Assembly: GCA_009776725.1 (NCBI GenBank)
Contig: WRNE01000007.1
Coordinates: 1 to 64,000, forward strand
Direction: 5' to 3'
Origin: Coriobacteriia bacterium
GTDB taxonomy: Bacteria; Actinomycetota; Coriobacteriia; Coriobacteriales; UBA8131
DNA length: 64,000 bases
A program made the translations under genes and the position numbers. Positions 1-8,442 of this stretch are shown in pieces (position 1 is the stretch's first letter; each line of letters opens with the position of its first letter). The notes under the pieces were generated by a model, which searched no databases, had not been told where the DNA came from, and saw nothing but the letters and a program-made list of their open reading frames with translations.

Positions 1-1506
1 GCCGGCTATATCGGCGGCTGGCTGATTGACGACGACATGCATATCCTCGACCTGGCAGTCGACCCCAGCCTGCGCCGGCAAGGCGTGGCCAGCTCCTTGC
101 TCAGCCACATACTGGAAGACGCCAAAGCCCTTGGAGCGGCCACCGCCAGCCTCGAGGTTCGCAAGACCAACTACGCAGCGATCGCGCTCTACACGCGTTT
201 CGGCTTTACCCAAGTCGGGACCCGCCCGGCTTATTATTCGCCGCCTGTCCCTGGAGGGCAACGCGAGGACGCTCTTATCCTCAAATGCAAGATAGTGCAA
301 CAAGCACCGTATTTTATAAATAATGTGGAGAAGCCCCAGCCTGCCTCTCCTGAAGACGATGACCGTGCCGGCAGTCCCACCGGACCTGCTGTTGCCAGTC
401 AAAACGCAAGGCCTGTGATTCTGGCGATAGAGACTTCCTGCGACGAGACTGCTGCAGCCGTCATCACTGGAGACGGACAGATCATAGCCAACGCCATTGC
501 CTCGCAGGTCGACTACCATGCCCGCTTCGGCGGCGTGGTTCCAGAAATCGCCTCCCGCAAGCATACCGAAGCGATCGTGGGCGTGGTCGACGAGGCTTGC
601 GAACAGGCCAAGATCACTGGCTGGGAGGGACTTGACGCGATTGCCGTGACCTATGCTCCCGGCCTGATCGGCGCGCTGGTAGTCGGGGTGGCCTTTGCCA
701 AGGGGCTGGCCTGGGCCACTAACCTGCCTTTGGTCAGGGTCAACCATATGGAGGGGCATATCTATGCCAACCGCCTGCTAGCAGTTGAAAACGGGCCTGA
801 GCCCGAAGCCTCAGGCAGCCCAGACGAGGCCCCAAGGGCATCGGCCCTCTATACTATGGGCAGCCAGCCGGCCTCGCCTTTCGTGATCTCCCTGCTCTCT
901 GGCGGCCATACGATGCTTGTCTATGTTCATGACTGGGCGGTCTATAAAGTCTTGGGCCAGACTCTCGACGACGCTGTAGGCGAGGCCTTCGACAAGGTCG
1001 CCAAGGCTTTGGGGCTTGGCTATCCGGGCGGGCCGGTCATCTCCAGCCTCGCCTTGCAAGGCAGTCCCGAGGCAATCAGCTTCCCGCGGGCGCTGATGCA
1101 CTCAAACGACTTCAATTTCTCGCTCTCGGGCTTGAAGACAGCCGTCATCACCTGGATCCGCAACCAGCAAGAAGCTGGGATTGCGATCAACCCGGCCGAT
1201 GTGGCTGCTTCTTTCCAGCAGGCTGTCATTGACGTCCAAGTCTCTAAGGCCCTTGCAGCCTGCCAGCAAATGAAGGTCAAGACATTCTGCCTGGGGGGAG
1301 GGGTGGCTGCCAACCAAGCGCTTCGAGAAGCTTACGAACAGGCTTTCTCAGCTACCGGTATCCAATTGTTGTTCCCGCCTTTGGAATTATGCTCAGACAA
1401 TGCCGCTATGATTGCAGCGGCTGCTCTAGACCGTTACAACCGTGGGCTCTTTATCCAATTCGACAGTGACGCGCTCGCCCAGACCGACCTCGAACTAGAT
1501 TACTAA
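1..1506 (+). CDS. tsaD: RimI-TsaD fusion (5' end outside window)
   Basis: A single open frame enters from the left edge and joins two domains. The first ~95 visible residues are a GNAT N-terminus-lacking fragment of the RimI type (acetyl-CoA loop RRQGVAS), a ribosomal-protein alanine acetyltransferase. A linker of about 45 residues follows. From about base 415 comes a complete TsaD, which transfers threonylcarbamoyl to A37 of ANN-decoding tRNAs together with TsaB and TsaE. TsaD signatures are the start ILAIETSCDET, the metal-binding HMEGH at 745-759, SGGHT, GEAFDKVAKALGLGYPGGP, SGLKT, GGGVAANQ and CSDNAAM. A short low-complexity insert follows HMEGH. RimI-TsaD fusions are known in Actinobacteria. 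The linker carries a two-mismatch copy of the dispersed motif (322-336). Confidence 0.93.
   Translation, partial: AGYIGGWLIDDDMHILDLAVDPSLRRQGVASSLLSHILEDAKALGAATASLEVRKTNYAAIALYTRFGFTQVGTRPAYYSPPVPGGQREDALILKCKIVQQAPYFINNVEKPQPASPEDDDRAGSPTGPAVASQNARPVILAIETSCDETAAAVITGDGQIIANAIASQVDYHARFGGVVPEIASRKHTEAIVGVVDEACEQAKITGWEGLDAIAVTYAPGLIGALVVGVAFAKGLAWATNLPLVRVNHMEGHIYANRLLAVENGPEPEASGSPDEAPRASALYTMGSQPASPFVISLLSGGHTMLVYVHDWAVYKVLGQTLDDAVGEAFDKVAKALGLGYPGGPVISSLALQGSPEAISFPRALMHSNDFNFSLSGLKTAVITWIRNQQEAGIAINPADVAASFQQAVIDVQVSKALAACQQMKVKTFCLGGGVAANQALREAYEQAFSATGIQLLFPPLELCSDNAAMIAAAALDRYNRGLFIQFDSDALAQTDLELDY
322..336 (+). repeat. dispersed 15-bp motif, 2 mismatches
   Basis: Reads AATGTGGAGAAGCCC, in the RimI/TsaD linker; encodes N-V-E-K-P. 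Confidence 0.5.
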
Positions 1507-1507
1507 G

Positions 1508-1522
1508 TATCGGGAGAAGCCC
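1508..1522 (+). repeat. dispersed 15-bp motif, 1 mismatch
   Basis: Reads TATCGGGAGAAGCCC and ends directly at the ATG of ecfA, so its GGGAG may also act as the ribosome binding site. Confidence 0.6.
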
Positions 1523-3091
1523 ATGTCGATAGAAATGATGTCTGGGACATCGCTGGATAAGGCAACACCCTTAAAGCACCCGGAAGACGGGCAGATGCTG
1601 AGTTTTACTAGCATAGGCTTTAGCTATCCCGACTCGGCAAAACCAGCATTGGACGATGTGAGCTTCCAAGTATTGCCTGGCAGGTATACCGTCTTGCTGG
1701 GAGCGAACGGGTCAGGCAAATCGACGCTGGCCCGTCTGGCAAACGGGCTGCTGGAGCCGACCAGCGGCCGTGTCACAGCAGACGGGATCGACTCCCGTGA
1801 CACTGACACGCTCTGGGAGCTTCGCCAGCGGGTAGGCCTGGTCTCCCAAGACCCAGACGAGCAGATCGTCTCCTCGACTGTTTTAGACGAAGTAGCATTC
1901 GGCCCTGAGAACCTCGGGATCGAGCCTGGGCAGATCGCCTTGCGTGTCGAGCAAAGCCTGGCAGCTGTCGGATTGTCCAATTTAAGCGACCGCGATCCCA
2001 ACACGCTTTCAGGTGGACAGAAACAATTGTTAGTACTAGCAGGTATCTTGAGCATGCAGCCACAGTACCTGGTGCTTGACGAGCCGACGTCCATGCTCGA
2101 CGAGCCCTCCCGCAAAGAATTTGTCAAAACGGTACGAAGCCTGCGCGCCGCTGGGCACGGTATCTTGCATATTACCCACGACCTCGAGCTGGTAGGTGAT
2201 GCCGACGAGGCGATCGTCTTGTCGGAAGGCAGAATGGTCTACCGCGGTGACCCCCAGCAACTATTGGCCGACTATACCAGCCTAAACGAATGGAAGCTGG
2301 CCGTCCCGCTGGAAGAGCCGGCTTTAAAAGACCATTCGGCGACGCCTGCCGCTGGGCAAAGCCTATATCTAGACAAGGTGCACTTCGGCTATTCCAGCTA
2401 CCCCGAACCGCCCGTCAGCGTCTTGACAGGGCTGAGCCTGGCGCTGCAGCCAGGCACATATACCCTGATCAGCGGAGCCAGTGGGGCAGGCAAGTCGACG
2501 CTGTTGCGCGTGGCAACCGGCCTGCTCAAGCCCGACCAAGGCACCGTTGCTTTCGTCTGGCCCGATACCGATGCCCCAGACACGCTTGTCCCCGTCGCCC
2601 CCGGCCAGGTAGGCTTGGTCTTTCAGCACCCTGAAGACCAGCTTTTTGCCACGACTGTCGCCGAGGACATCCTGTTCGGGCCAAAGAACTTAGGCTTGTT
2701 GGAAGGCTTTGGCACCAAGAGGCAAGCCCCGCAGGCAAAAGACAGCCTGGAAGGCGTTTACGAAGACGAGGACGAATTGGTGGCTTGGGCATTAGAGTCT
2801 GTCGGGCTGGACTTCCAAAGCTTTAAAGACCGCTCCCCATTCGCCCTTTCTGGGGGAGAAATGCGCCGGGTCGCAATTGCTGGCGTATTGGCCATGCAAC
2901 CGAAATGGCTGCTATTTGACGAGCCGACCGCTGGGATCGATGCTATGGGCCGCGCTTTTATGCACAAGATAATCAACGACCAGCTAGCAAGGGACACAGC
3001 AGTCCTGGTCGTCAGCCACAGTATCGAGGAGTTTGCTACTCGAGTGGAGAGGCATTACCGTTTAGAGGGAGGCAAGCTTTGGCCAATGTGA
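1523..3091 (+). CDS. ecfA: ECF transporter ATPase, two cassettes fused
   Basis: This 522-residue cytoplasmic protein holds two complete ABC ATPase domains in one chain and should replace the EcfA1/EcfA2 heterodimer that powers group II vitamin and metal ECF transporters. Cassette 1 (about residues 25-255) has Walker A GANGSGKST, signature SGGQKQ and Walker B YLVLDEPTS. Cassette 2 (about 275-520) has SGASGAGKST, SGGEMRR and WLLFDEPTAG. The gene lies 16 bp after tsaD and overlaps ecfT by 13 bp, so the two are translationally coupled. No substrate-binding EcfS gene is visible nearby, as expected if S components are encoded elsewhere. Confidence 0.95.
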   Translation: MSIEMMSGTSLDKATPLKHPEDGQMLSFTSIGFSYPDSAKPALDDVSFQVLPGRYTVLLGANGSGKSTLARLANGLLEPTSGRVTADGIDSRDTDTLWELRQRVGLVSQDPDEQIVSSTVLDEVAFGPENLGIEPGQIALRVEQSLAAVGLSNLSDRDPNTLSGGQKQLLVLAGILSMQPQYLVLDEPTSMLDEPSRKEFVKTVRSLRAAGHGILHITHDLELVGDADEAIVLSEGRMVYRGDPQQLLADYTSLNEWKLAVPLEEPALKDHSATPAAGQSLYLDKVHFGYSSYPEPPVSVLTGLSLALQPGTYTLISGASGAGKSTLLRVATGLLKPDQGTVAFVWPDTDAPDTLVPVAPGQVGLVFQHPEDQLFATTVAEDILFGPKNLGLLEGFGTKRQAPQAKDSLEGVYEDEDELVAWALESVGLDFQSFKDRSPFALSGGEMRRVAIAGVLAMQPKWLLFDEPTAGIDAMGRAFMHKIINDQLARDTAVLVVSHSIEEFATRVERHYRLEGGKLWPM

Positions 3092-3930
3092 CTCCCATCG
3101 GTAACTACCTGGCAGGCAAGACTTTATTGCATAGGACGGATGCGCGAATCAAGTTGTTATTGCTGTCGTGCTATTTAACAGGATTGTTCCTCGTCAGGAC
3201 CTGGCTAGGCATTGCGATATATGCAGTGGTCTTAGTGATTACGTACAACATCGGCCGGGTACCAGTGCGTTTGGCCCTTCGGGGGCTTGCCCCCTTGGTT
3301 GCAATACTGGTGTTTACCATACTGGCAAACGGCTTCGGCTTCTCGCCGATGACGGTCAATGTCCCGCCCTTGTCTCCCTGGCATGCTTTGTTAGACGATA
3401 GCCTGGAGCAAGCTTTTATCCCCCTGGTCAGCGGTTTCGGCTTTCGAGCCTATGGCTTTATGAGGGGGCTGTTCTTGGCTTTGCGCATCACCTTGCTCTT
3501 CAGCGCAACCTCATTGTTGACTTTTACCTCCCCGATGGTCGCCCTGTCCGATGCCTTGGTCAGCCTGCTTCATCCTTTGGCTGCACTGAAGGTCCCTACT
3601 GAAGACATTGCTATGGTTTTTTCGATTGCCTTGCGTTTTATACTTCTGACAGCGAACGAGACCGAGCGCCTCATGGTAGCCCAAAGTGCGCGGGGTGCAG
3701 TCTTTGACAAAGGGGGGCCGATAAAAAGAGGAAGGGCCTGGCTGCCTGTGCTCATCCCCCTGTTTGTGAAGCTGTTCCGTCGTGCTGACCGCTTGGCGGC
3801 AGCAATGGAGACGCGGTGCTATAGGGGCCAAGGGCGTACCCATTTGAGGTCGAACCAGCTAAAGGCCCAAGCCTTGACAGCGGGGATAGCAGTATCGGTG
3901 CTGATAATCGTCGTCGGAGTCCTCTTTTAG
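3079..3930 (+). CDS. ecfT: ECF transporter transmembrane protein EcfT
   Basis: A 283-residue membrane protein, the scaffold that couples the EcfA ATPase to interchangeable substrate-binding S proteins. Hydrophobic segments lie near residues 20-75, 130-165 and at the C-terminus. The cytoplasmic coupling helices are recognisable by the RARG-like pattern (QSARGAVFDKGGPIKRGR) and by ETRCYRG near the end. The start overlaps the end of ecfA by 13 bp. Length and position next to ecfA fit the family. Confidence 0.93.
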   Translation: MANVTPIGNYLAGKTLLHRTDARIKLLLLSCYLTGLFLVRTWLGIAIYAVVLVITYNIGRVPVRLALRGLAPLVAILVFTILANGFGFSPMTVNVPPLSPWHALLDDSLEQAFIPLVSGFGFRAYGFMRGLFLALRITLLFSATSLLTFTSPMVALSDALVSLLHPLAALKVPTEDIAMVFSIALRFILLTANETERLMVAQSARGAVFDKGGPIKRGRAWLPVLIPLFVKLFRRADRLAAAMETRCYRGQGRTHLRSNQLKAQALTAGIAVSVLIIVVGVLF

Positions 3931-3931
3931 C

Positions 3932-4765
3932 ATGAACGACCTGTCCTCGCAAGAAACCAAGAGCTACCAAGACCCATTGGGCGATGCTGGTTTCACGTCG
4001 CTAATCGAGCCTCCCCCCAAAGAAGCAGCCGAAACGCCGCTTGACCTGCCAAGTGACGAGCAGCAGCCCGACTCGGAGCCTGATACCGAGGACTTGCCGC
4101 CAGACAGCCCGCCTGAGTCGGCGGCTGACACCAGCCATCCAGAGGTCGACGAATGCTACAGGGGCTTCTATTCGCGCTTTACGCCGGCAGGGGAGGAAGG
4201 CCGGCGCTTCATTGTGGGCATCGAGGGAATCGTCAGCTCAATTGTCCCAACACGTGCAAATGGGGATAAACGCGAGCTGCTGGGCATGGACGGACGGGTA
4301 GTAGCTACTGTATCTGGCTCTGCGATAGCCGAGCTGAACAGCCTGGAGTCTATGGGATGGCAAGTCGAATGCCGGATGGCGCTTAGCGTCTATGACACAA
4401 ACGAGAGGCAGTTCCAAGGCGATGTTGCCTGGTTGGCGTTTGACAGTACCAAGCCAGAGGTCCAAACAGCCCTAGCCGAGTTCGTCAAAGGCATCACGAC
4501 CCGGATTGCCCTAGGGTCGCGTCCGGAGCTTCAGCTTGACCAGGGCCAGTTCGTCAGAGTCTTGGAGAGCAAAGGGCGTTGGTACCTGACCAAAGACACA
4601 TCTATACCTCGGCTGCCAGTGGGAACAATGATTCACCGGCAAAGGCGAAGCCTGTCCGAAGGTTTGATCCATACTGCTCTTAACCACCGTATGGGATGTA
4701 ATGTCGCCACTTGGGTGTTCCTGGTGGCGACATTGATTGTCCTTTACATATTGTTTGTCAAATAA
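3932..4765 (+). CDS. unknown acidic protein with C-terminal membrane anchor
   Basis: I do not recognise this 277-residue protein. Residues 1-75 are rich in Pro, Glu, Asp and Ser and probably disordered. Residues 80-235 look like a folded domain with short beta-rich stretches (RRFIVGIEGIVSSIV, RVVATVSGSAIAEL) and could be a small barrel. The last ~22 residues (ATWVFLVATLIVLYILFVK) form one hydrophobic helix with a lysine end, as in a tail anchor. The ATG follows the ecfT stop by one base, so it is probably cotranscribed with the ECF genes. It converges with rplI. Confidence 0.75.
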   Translation: MNDLSSQETKSYQDPLGDAGFTSLIEPPPKEAAETPLDLPSDEQQPDSEPDTEDLPPDSPPESAADTSHPEVDECYRGFYSRFTPAGEEGRRFIVGIEGIVSSIVPTRANGDKRELLGMDGRVVATVSGSAIAELNSLESMGWQVECRMALSVYDTNERQFQGDVAWLAFDSTKPEVQTALAEFVKGITTRIALGSRPELQLDQGQFVRVLESKGRWYLTKDTSIPRLPVGTMIHRQRRSLSEGLIHTALNHRMGCNVATWVFLVATLIVLYILFVK

Positions 4766-4788
4766 GCATCAAGGCTTAGGCGTGCAAA

Positions 4789-5457
4789 CTAGTCTTCAGC
4801 GGCTTCTTCAGCCTCTTCGCTTGCTTCGCCATCGACTTCGCCTTCGTCACTTGAGTCGTCTGTAGCCTCGCTAGCCTCTTCGCCCGAATCGCTTTCAGCC
4901 TCGACAGGCTCGCTTACAAAGCCAGTACCGTCTTCGTCTACTGGTGCAGCTGAGTCTTCTTCGCTTGTCGCGTCAGCAGTCTCGTCAGCTACTGCTTCTT
5001 CTTCAGGCAGGCTCTCATCGACGACCAATACCTGGATCACAGCTTTTATCTCCCGGTATATCGACACTACAGCCTCATGCTCGCCCACAGTCTTAATCGC
5101 TTGATGGGTATCGATGTTCTTGCGGTCGATGACAATATCATGTAAATCAGCCAAAGCATCAGCTATCTGGCTAGTAGTCACCGAACCGAATAGCTGGCCT
5201 TCTTCTCCGACTTTGGCCGGAATTCGCACGACCTTGCCCTCCAGTGCCGCTAGCAGCTTGTCGGCAGAGTCCAGCCGGGTCTCTTCGCGCTTGGCAATGT
5301 TGTGACGGCGCAGTTCCAGCTGTTTGAGATTGCCCTTCGATGCCTGGATGGCGATTTTTTGCGGGAAGAGGTAATTCACAGCATACCCGGTAGCGACATC
5401 GACGATGTCTCCCTCACCACCTTTGCCACGTAACTCCTGTAATAGAATGACTTTCAT
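4789..5457 (-). CDS. rplI: 50S ribosomal protein L9 with acidic tail
   Basis: The first ~148 residues are a normal L9: N-terminal rRNA-binding domain with GKGGEGDIVDVATGYAVNYLFP, a connecting helix and a C-terminal domain. A further ~70 residues consist almost entirely of Glu, Asp, Ser and Ala with a few Val and Gly. Typical bacterial L9 is about 150 residues. The gene is the last of a minus-strand operon rpsF-ssb-rpsR-rplI, 13 bp after rpsR. The tail has no recognisable fold; L17 in this window carries a similar extension. Confidence 0.95.
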   Translation of the reverse strand: MKVILLQELRGKGGEGDIVDVATGYAVNYLFPQKIAIQASKGNLKQLELRRHNIAKREETRLDSADKLLAALEGKVVRIPAKVGEEGQLFGSVTTSQIADALADLHDIVIDRKNIDTHQAIKTVGEHEAVVSIYREIKAVIQVLVVDESLPEEEAVADETADATSEEDSAAPVDEDGTGFVSEPVEAESDSGEEASEATDDSSDEGEVDGEASEEAEEAAED

Positions 5458-5470
5458 CTTTTATCCCTTC

Positions 5471-5734
5471 CTAGTTTCTGCTTTTCCGGTCGAGCCGATT
5501 GCTGATTGCAGGAACAGAGTATGGGACCAAAGCCATTTCGCGGGAACGCTTGATTGCAGTGGCTAAGTCACGTTGGTGTTGAGTGCAGGTGCCTGTGACC
5601 CTGCTCGGCTTTATCTTGCCTCGGTCTGTCATGTATTTCTTTAACAAGGTGGCGTCTTTATAGTCAATGAATTTTGTGTTTTCTCTGCAAAATTGACAGA
5701 ATCTTTTTCGGGGTTGTCGAACGTATTCAGCCAT
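5471..5734 (-). CDS. rpsR: 30S ribosomal protein S18
   Basis: An 87-residue S18, partner of S6 on the 30S platform. It has the family core CRENTKFIDYKDATLLKKYM and SRVTGTCTQHQRDLATAIKRSREMALVPY. The Cys pair in RFCQFC plus the later Cys in GTC suggest the zinc-containing C+ form. It lies between ssb and rplI in the minus-strand operon. Confidence 0.96.
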   Translation of the reverse strand: MAEYVRQPRKRFCQFCRENTKFIDYKDATLLKKYMTDRGKIKPSRVTGTCTQHQRDLATAIKRSREMALVPYSVPAISNRLDRKSRN

Positions 5735-5815
5735 TTTACCTCCTTAACGCTTCAATATCTTAAATAATCGTACATTCGCTTAATATTGATATCAAATAAT
5801 ATATAGTTCTACATA

Positions 5816-6235
5816 CTAAAAGGGGATGTCTTCGTCGTATACTGTGATTTCTGGAGCAGGCGGTATCTCGATGTCAGAGACAGCCACCGGATTGCTCTCA
5901 CTGCCGTTAGAGCGTGAAAGGAACTCGATCTCGTCGACATTGACATCCAGCTTTGACCTCCGCTGGCCATCCCGTTCCCAACTTGAGTAACGGAGCTTGC
6001 CTTCAATGGCCACCTTCATGCCCTTAACCAGTATTTTCGACAAAGCCTCTGCCCTGGCTCCAAATATTGAACAATCAACGAAGTTAGCGTAGTTCTCCCA
6101 TTCACCTGTTGACGAGTTTCTGCGCCGGTCATTGACAGCGACACCGAAGCTGAGCACAGAAGAGCCAGCCGGTGTGCTACGAAGCTCGGGGTCACGTGTC
6201 AGGTTGCCTGTGATGATTACCTTATTAATACTCAT
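5816..6235 (-). CDS. ssb: single-stranded DNA-binding protein
   Basis: A 139-residue SSB with an OB fold (INKVIITGNLTRDPELRSTPAGS, NFVDCSIFGARAEAL) and the acidic tip EDIPF that recruits repair and replication partners. I start at the ATG at 6235 (MSINKV), preceded by AAGGTG; an upstream in-frame ATG would add ten residues unlike any SSB. Placement between rpsF and rpsR is the usual bacterial arrangement. The linker is short compared with many SSBs. Confidence 0.95.
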   Translation of the reverse strand: MSINKVIITGNLTRDPELRSTPAGSSVLSFGVAVNDRRRNSSTGEWENYANFVDCSIFGARAEALSKILVKGMKVAIEGKLRYSSWERDGQRRSKLDVNVDEIEFLSRSNGSESNPVAVSDIEIPPAPEITVYDEDIPF

Positions 6236-6306
6236 TGCTTTCACCTTCATCCATAATAAAGCCAAATTGATACTACATCCCTTTAGTCCTTGTTAGCAAA
6301 GGATGC

Positions 6307-6600
6307 TTAATCACGATCCGTGCGTGCGACAATCATGAAACGGCGTACTGCGTCAGTAATACGCAATACACGACTGATTTCATCGATTTTGGTAGGGTCG
6401 GCATGGAAGTCGATTAATGTGTAGTCACCATCAGACATTTTGTCGATATCATAAGCCAACTTGCGGCGTCCCCAGTTATCGACATTGTCTATCTCGCCAC
6501 CCTGCGCTGCGATAGTCGTATCTATACGTTGCATGGTGGCCTCACGCACTTCGTCTTCGAGTGTAGGATTGAGAATAAATAATAGTTCGTAAGCCTTCAT
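6307..6600 (-). CDS. rpsF: 30S ribosomal protein S6
   Basis: A 97-residue S6 with the normal start MKAYELLFILNPTLEDE and core NWGRRKLAYDIDKMSDGDYTLIDF. It is the first gene of the minus-strand operon rpsF-ssb-rpsR-rplI. A strong ribosome binding site, AAAGGAGGTGAACA, sits directly before the ATG, and a clear promoter lies about 75 bp upstream. Confidence 0.97.
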   Translation of the reverse strand: MKAYELLFILNPTLEDEVREATMQRIDTTIAAQGGEIDNVDNWGRRKLAYDIDKMSDGDYTLIDFHADPTKIDEISRVLRITDAVRRFMIVARTDRD

Positions 6601-6660
6601 TGTTCACCTCCTTTGGACTATACGGCTCGGGTTTTTTAAGAAGGCATACCCGAGCAGGAA
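6601..6660 (-). promoter_or_regulatory. rpsF leader stem-loop
   Basis: The 5' untranslated region of rpsF can form a stem from CTCGGGT and ACCCGAG (plus-strand coordinates 6625-6653) ending about 17 bases before the ribosome binding site. S6-S18 leaders that bind the S6:S18 dimer for feedback control are known in many bacteria and carry a conserved CCGA segment. CCCGAGCCG is present here, but I could not test the full consensus. Confidence 0.4.
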
Positions 6661-6671
6661 AGAACCCGTGC

Positions 6672-6700
6672 AGTGTACACCATATGCATGAACTGTGCAA
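6672..6700 (-). promoter_or_regulatory. promoter of rpsF operon
   Basis: On the minus strand TTGCAC (-35) and TACACT (-10) are separated by 17 bp, about 75 bp upstream of the rpsF start. Confidence 0.7.
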
Positions 6701-7038
6701 ACCCTATTCATCGTGCACGTACAATGTGAACGAGTCGAATTTAACTGTCGGGTTTATCCTCGGTATCCTACAGTCCGTTAACCCATCTGAAACTTATTTG
6801 AAACGCAGTGTTAATGTGGCTAATGGATTAGGCCATGTATATGAACAGTCTTTTCAGCATGAAGGCCCTTTAACGAACAGATTAGACAAACGTAAGATTT
6901 TTATTAAGCCTTTTATGTAAAATGATTCAGGCAGTCGCAAAGGAACGAAACGAGCAGGCTACAGTATGGCCCATATCCGTCCCTCGTTCATAATGGCTGC
7001 TGAATATCGTTTGGCACAGAATAACTTGGTTAACAAGA
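6701..7038. other. rpsF/dnaB intergenic region
   Basis: The whole gap between divergent rpsF and dnaB is 438 bp. Apart from the rpsF promoter and leader I see no gene; the longest open frame there lacks a family match or ribosome binding site. An imperfect inverted repeat CTTGGTTAACAAG (7025-7037) abuts the dnaB start. Confidence 0.5.
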
Positions 7039-8424
7039 ATGAATATATCGTTTGACACATATGGCTCAGAAACCCCTCCAGAGACAGCCGGCTCCCAGCG
7101 TCCCAACAACCGTGAGGCCGAGCAAGCGGTGCTAGCTGCCATGATATTGGACAGCGATATCGTCGAAGAGGCACTGTCGCAGATTTCAGCCCGTGACTTT
7201 TACCGTTCGGCACACCGCTCGATCTTCTCCGCAATATCCGACCTTGCTGAAAAGCGAACGCCTATCGACCAGATCAGCCTTGCCGACCGTTTGGAGGCAA
7301 GAGGGGAGCTGGAGTCGGCAGGAGGGCTTAACTATATAGTGACCCTGGCCAACAACTCCATGGCTATCTATAACTGGGAGAACCACATCGAGATCGTCCG
7401 CCGCAACTCGTTGATGCGCGACTTGATGGATGCCTCAGAGCAGATTAAGAGCCTGGCTGGCAGCTCGCTTGACGACACTGAGGAGATTGTCAGTGAGGCG
7501 GAGCGGCTACTGCTGTCAGCGACTGAGGAGCGTATCCAAACAGGCTTTAAGAGGATCGACCAACTGCTGATTGAGACAAGTACCCTCCTTGACGAGCAGG
7601 GGCGCGACCAAAAGCATTTAGTGGGGGTGCCTTCGGGCTTTATCGACTTGGACAATGCACTGGCTGGCTTTAGGGGCGGGGACTTGATTATACTCGCCGC
7701 GCGGCCTTCGATCGGGAAGTCTGCGCTTGCCATGAATATGGCGGTCAATGCAGCCAAGGACGGTTATACGATAGCATTTTTCTCGCTGGAGATGCCTTCC
7801 GAGCAGATAACCCAACGTATCCTGGCGGCAGAGGCCGGCGTTAACAGCCACTATATGCGGACAGCCAACTTGTCAGTCGACCAATGGTCCGAGATCAACA
7901 AGGCAGCTGGCAGGCTATATGCTTGCGAATTATACATTGACGACAACCCCTCCTTAAACCTGATCCAGCTGAGGGCAAAAGCCAGGCGCCAGCTTCGAAA
8001 CGTTGAGCCGGGCAAGGCTATGCTGATCGTCGATTACCTGCAACTGATGCAGCCCAGCAAGACGAGCCAGGACCGTCAAAGGTATGTCGAGGTCGGCGAC
8101 CTTACCCGCGGCTTGAAGATATTGGCAAAAGAGCTGTCGGTACCGATTATGGTGCTTAGCCAATTATCGCGGGCGGTAGAGTCACGCACGGACAGGACCC
8201 CACAGCTCTCAGACCTCCGCGAATCGGGCAGCATCGAGCAAGATGCCGACGTGGTGCTGTTCATTGACCGGTCTATGGGCAGGCGGGAGGCGGAGCAGCC
8301 GAACCGCCCGCCTTTGGGAACGGCGCGCTTGATCATCGGCAAGAACCGCAACGGCCCCACAGGCGATGACATCATCTTGACATTCGACTACGCCACGACC
8401 CGTTTTATGAACCATATCGACTAG
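7039..8424 (+). CDS. dnaB: replicative DNA helicase DnaB
   Basis: A 461-residue DnaB-type hexameric helicase. The N-terminal helical domain (NREAEQAVLAAMI) is followed by a RecA-like motor domain with Walker A ARPSIGKSA, Walker B MLIVDYLQLM, and the C-terminal motifs LSQLSRAVESR and DLRESGSIEQDADVV. Length is normal. No good ribosome binding site is visible before the ATG, where a small inverted repeat sits. It converges with rmuC, 18 bp apart, and no terminator is visible between them. Confidence 0.97.
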   Translation: MNISFDTYGSETPPETAGSQRPNNREAEQAVLAAMILDSDIVEEALSQISARDFYRSAHRSIFSAISDLAEKRTPIDQISLADRLEARGELESAGGLNYIVTLANNSMAIYNWENHIEIVRRNSLMRDLMDASEQIKSLAGSSLDDTEEIVSEAERLLLSATEERIQTGFKRIDQLLIETSTLLDEQGRDQKHLVGVPSGFIDLDNALAGFRGGDLIILAARPSIGKSALAMNMAVNAAKDGYTIAFFSLEMPSEQITQRILAAEAGVNSHYMRTANLSVDQWSEINKAAGRLYACELYIDDNPSLNLIQLRAKARRQLRNVEPGKAMLIVDYLQLMQPSKTSQDRQRYVEVGDLTRGLKILAKELSVPIMVLSQLSRAVESRTDRTPQLSDLRESGSIEQDADVVLFIDRSMGRREAEQPNRPPLGTARLIIGKNRNGPTGDDIILTFDYATTRFMNHID

Positions 8425-8442
8425 GGAAGAAACAAACAATCC

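Noticed and set aside
6600-6920. 106-codon open frame in the rpsF/dnaB gap
   Set aside because: It overlaps the rpsF leader and promoter, has no ribosome binding site and resembles no protein family.
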